From NCBI GenBank assembly GCA_045806505.1, contig JBJMJE010000257.1, forward strand, positions 1 to 14,238: a stretch of DNA of 14,238 bases, given 5' to 3'. This stretch comes from DASVFB01 sp045806505. Its GTDB lineage: Bacteria > Actinomycetota > Thermoleophilia > Gaiellales > Gaiellaceae. Below are positions 12,830-14,238 of this stretch, piece by piece. The position numbers and the translations under genes were made by a program. Under the pieces are notes generated by a model, which did not search any database, had not been told where the DNA came from, and was given only the letters and a program-made list of their open reading frames with translations. Every line of letters begins with the position of its first letter. The stretch's first letter is position 1.

Positions 12830-14238
12830 ATGGCCAAGACGGTCGAGCAGCGGGACTCCGTCGTCATCCGCTTCGCAGGCGACTCCGGCGACGGGATGCA
12901 GCTCACCGGCGGACAGTTCACGAACGAGACGGCGCTGCTCGGCAACGACCTCTCGACCTTCCCCGATTATCCCGCGGAGATCCGCGCGCCTGCCGGCTCG
13001 CTGCCGGGCGTCTCCGGCTTCCAGCTCCACTTCGCCGACCACGACATCCTCACGCCGGGCGACCGGCCGGACGTGCTCGTCGCCATGAACCCGGCTGCGC
13101 TGAAGACGAACCTGAAGGACCTCGTCAAGGGCGGCACGCTGATCGTCAACCGCGACGCGTTCACCGAGCGGAACCTCGACAAGGCCGGCTACACGGCGAA
13201 CCCGCTCGACGACGGCTCGCTCGGCGAGTACCAGGTGCACGAGGTGCCGCTGACGACGATGACGATCGAGGCGCTGAAGGAGATCGACGTCACGAAGCGG
13301 GAGGCCGAGCGCGCGAAGAACATGTTCGCGCTCGGCCTGATGTCGTGGCTCTTCAACCGCCCGACCGAGGGCACGCGCGCCTTCCTCGACAAGAAGTTCG
13401 CGAGGGCGCCGAACATCCGCGACGCGAACCTCAAGGCGCTGCACGCGGGCTACGCGTTCGGCGAGACGACGGAGGCGTTCTCCGTCAGGTACGAGGTGAA
13501 GCCGGCGACGCTGGCGCCGGGGACGTACCGCAACATCACCGGCAATCAGGCGATCGCCTACGGCCTGATCGCGGCTTCGAAGCTGAGCGGCCTGCCGCTG
13601 TTCCTCGGCGCGTACCCGATCACGCCGGCGTCGGCGATCCTCGAGGAGCTCGCGCGGCACAAGAACTTCGGCGTGCGCACGTTCCAGGCCGAGGACGAGA
13701 TCGCGGCCGTCGGCGCCGCCGTCGGCGCGTCGTTCGGCGGCGCGCTCGGCGTCTGCACCTCGGCGGGCCCCGGCATCGTGCTCAAGCAGGAGACGATCGG
13801 CCTTGCGATCACGCTCGAGCTGCCGCTGCTGATCCTCGACATCCAGCGCGCGGGCCCCTCGACGGGCATGCCGACGAAGCCCGAGCAGGGCGACCTGCTG
13901 ATGGTGATGTACGGGCGCAACTCGGAGTCGCCCGTTCCGGTAGTCGCGGCGGCGACGCCCGGCGAGTGCTTCATGGCCGCGATCGAGGCGGCGCGGATCG
14001 CGATCAAGTACCGCACGCCCGTCTTCCTCCTCTCGGACGCATATCTCGCGAACGGCTCGGAGCCGTGGCTGCTGCCGGACCTTTCGGAGCTTCCGGACAT
14101 CTCGTCGCCGTTCGCGACGACGACGAACTCGAACGGCGACTTCATGCCGTACCTCCGCGACCCGGAGACGTTCGCGAGGCCCTGGGCGGTGCCGGGGACG
14201 CCGGGCCTCCAGCACCGGATCGGCGGGCTCGAGAAGGC
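12830..14238 (+). CDS. korA: 2-oxoglutarate (2-oxoacid):ferredoxin oxidoreductase, fused gamma-alpha subunit, 3' end cut
   Basis: Alpha-type subunit of a ferredoxin-dependent 2-oxoacid oxidoreductase, which decarboxylates a 2-oxoacid to its acyl-CoA and passes electrons to ferredoxin. About 469 residues are present; full-length family members are around 600, so the C-terminus is outside the window. The N-terminal gamma domain begins VIRFAGDSGDGMQLTGGQ (12-29). The alpha (pyrimidine-binding) domain starts near residue 235 with ITGNQAIAYGLI, GAYPITPAS, FQAEDEIAAVGAAVGAS and CTSAGPGI, and then GPSTGMPTKPEQGDL near 342-356, all hallmarks of KorA. The gamma-alpha fusion and the last motif favour 2-oxoglutarate as substrate, but related 2-oxoacids are possible. 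The thiamine-diphosphate beta subunit (korB) is expected just beyond the right edge. The start is ATG at 12830 without a Shine-Dalgarno; it may be leaderless. Confidence 0.95.
   Translation, partial: MAKTVEQRDSVVIRFAGDSGDGMQLTGGQFTNETALLGNDLSTFPDYPAEIRAPAGSLPGVSGFQLHFADHDILTPGDRPDVLVAMNPAALKTNLKDLVKGGTLIVNRDAFTERNLDKAGYTANPLDDGSLGEYQVHEVPLTTMTIEALKEIDVTKREAERAKNMFALGLMSWLFNRPTEGTRAFLDKKFARAPNIRDANLKALHAGYAFGETTEAFSVRYEVKPATLAPGTYRNITGNQAIAYGLIAASKLSGLPLFLGAYPITPASAILEELARHKNFGVRTFQAEDEIAAVGAAVGASFGGALGVCTSAGPGIVLKQETIGLAITLELPLLILDIQRAGPSTGMPTKPEQGDLLMVMYGRNSESPVPVVAAATPGECFMAAIEAARIAIKYRTPVFLLSDAYLANGSEPWLLPDLSELPDISSPFATTTNSNGDFMPYLRDPETFARPWAVPGTPGLQHRIGGLEK

Noticed and set aside
12737..14215. 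Open minus-strand frame continuing upstream of the DUF4389 gene across most of korA
   Set aside because: Antisense to a strongly conserved enzyme, Arg/Asp/Ala/Val-rich without motifs. The DUF4389 gene has a clear ATG with GGAGG at 12736, which ends the need for the extension.
1..14238. tRNA, rRNA, CRISPR arrays, transposons, integrase or att-like repeats
   Set aside because: I looked for these on both strands and saw no tRNA-like cloverleaf, regular repeat-spacer pattern, transposase motif or long terminal repeats; no gene-free stretch exceeds 100 bases.

Overview
The window is gene-dense, visibly very G+C-rich DNA (roughly 70%, with G or C at most third codon positions). It holds 15 protein genes and no RNA genes, insertion sequences or CRISPR arrays that I could recognise. 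The gene content suggests a soil- or sediment-type actinobacterium. It includes the HpnC/HpnD/HpnE plus squalene-hopene cyclase route, a fused gamma-alpha 2-oxoacid:ferredoxin oxidoreductase subunit, a DUF4389 membrane protein, a DrrAB-type ABC exporter, many GTG/TTG starts and several apparently leaderless genes. Thermoleophilia (Gaiella-like) would fit, but that placement is inference and not proven by any single marker here.

Region 1 (minus strand, 6719 down to 1) is one long same-strand run that reads like an operon. In order it holds an AlkA-like DNA glycosylase, a TIM-barrel sugar isomerase/epimerase-like protein, a 47-base gap, a YjbQ-family protein, HpnC, HpnD, HpnE, and squalene-hopene cyclase, which is cut by the window's left edge. 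Every junction except the 47-base gap is a 4-base stop/start overlap (ATGA, GTGA or TTGA). The last four genes make a complete path from farnesyl diphosphate to hopene: HpnD makes presqualene diphosphate, HpnC makes hydroxysqualene, HpnE reduces it to squalene, and the cyclase folds squalene to hopene/hopanol. The first three genes have no obvious place in this path.

Region 2 (plus strand, 6758 to 9469) starts divergently 38 bases away. It holds a class I SAM methyltransferase, an O-antigen-ligase-like polytopic membrane protein and a glyoxalase/dioxygenase (VOC) protein, all joined by 4-base overlaps. A hairpin and then a 59-residue DUF2934 protein with a very basic N-terminal tail follow.

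Region 3 (minus strand, 11200 to 9471) is a two-gene DrrA/DrrB-type ABC exporter. It is convergent with the DUF2934 gene with one base between them, and divergent from the next gene with a gap of only 17 bases.

Region 4 (11218 to 14238) holds a second SAM methyltransferase (plus), whose 3' end overlaps a DUF4389 membrane protein gene (minus) by 95 bases tail to tail. A 93-base divergent control region with a perfect 12-base palindrome follows. The last gene is the start of a KorA-type 2-oxoglutarate (or 2-oxoacid):ferredoxin oxidoreductase subunit, cut by the right edge.

Most of the window is explained by known families, and I do not see a clear new system. The parts most worth a second look are the compact divergent control regions, the palindrome upstream of korA, the DNA glycosylase at the head of a hopanoid operon, and the small basic DUF2934 protein.
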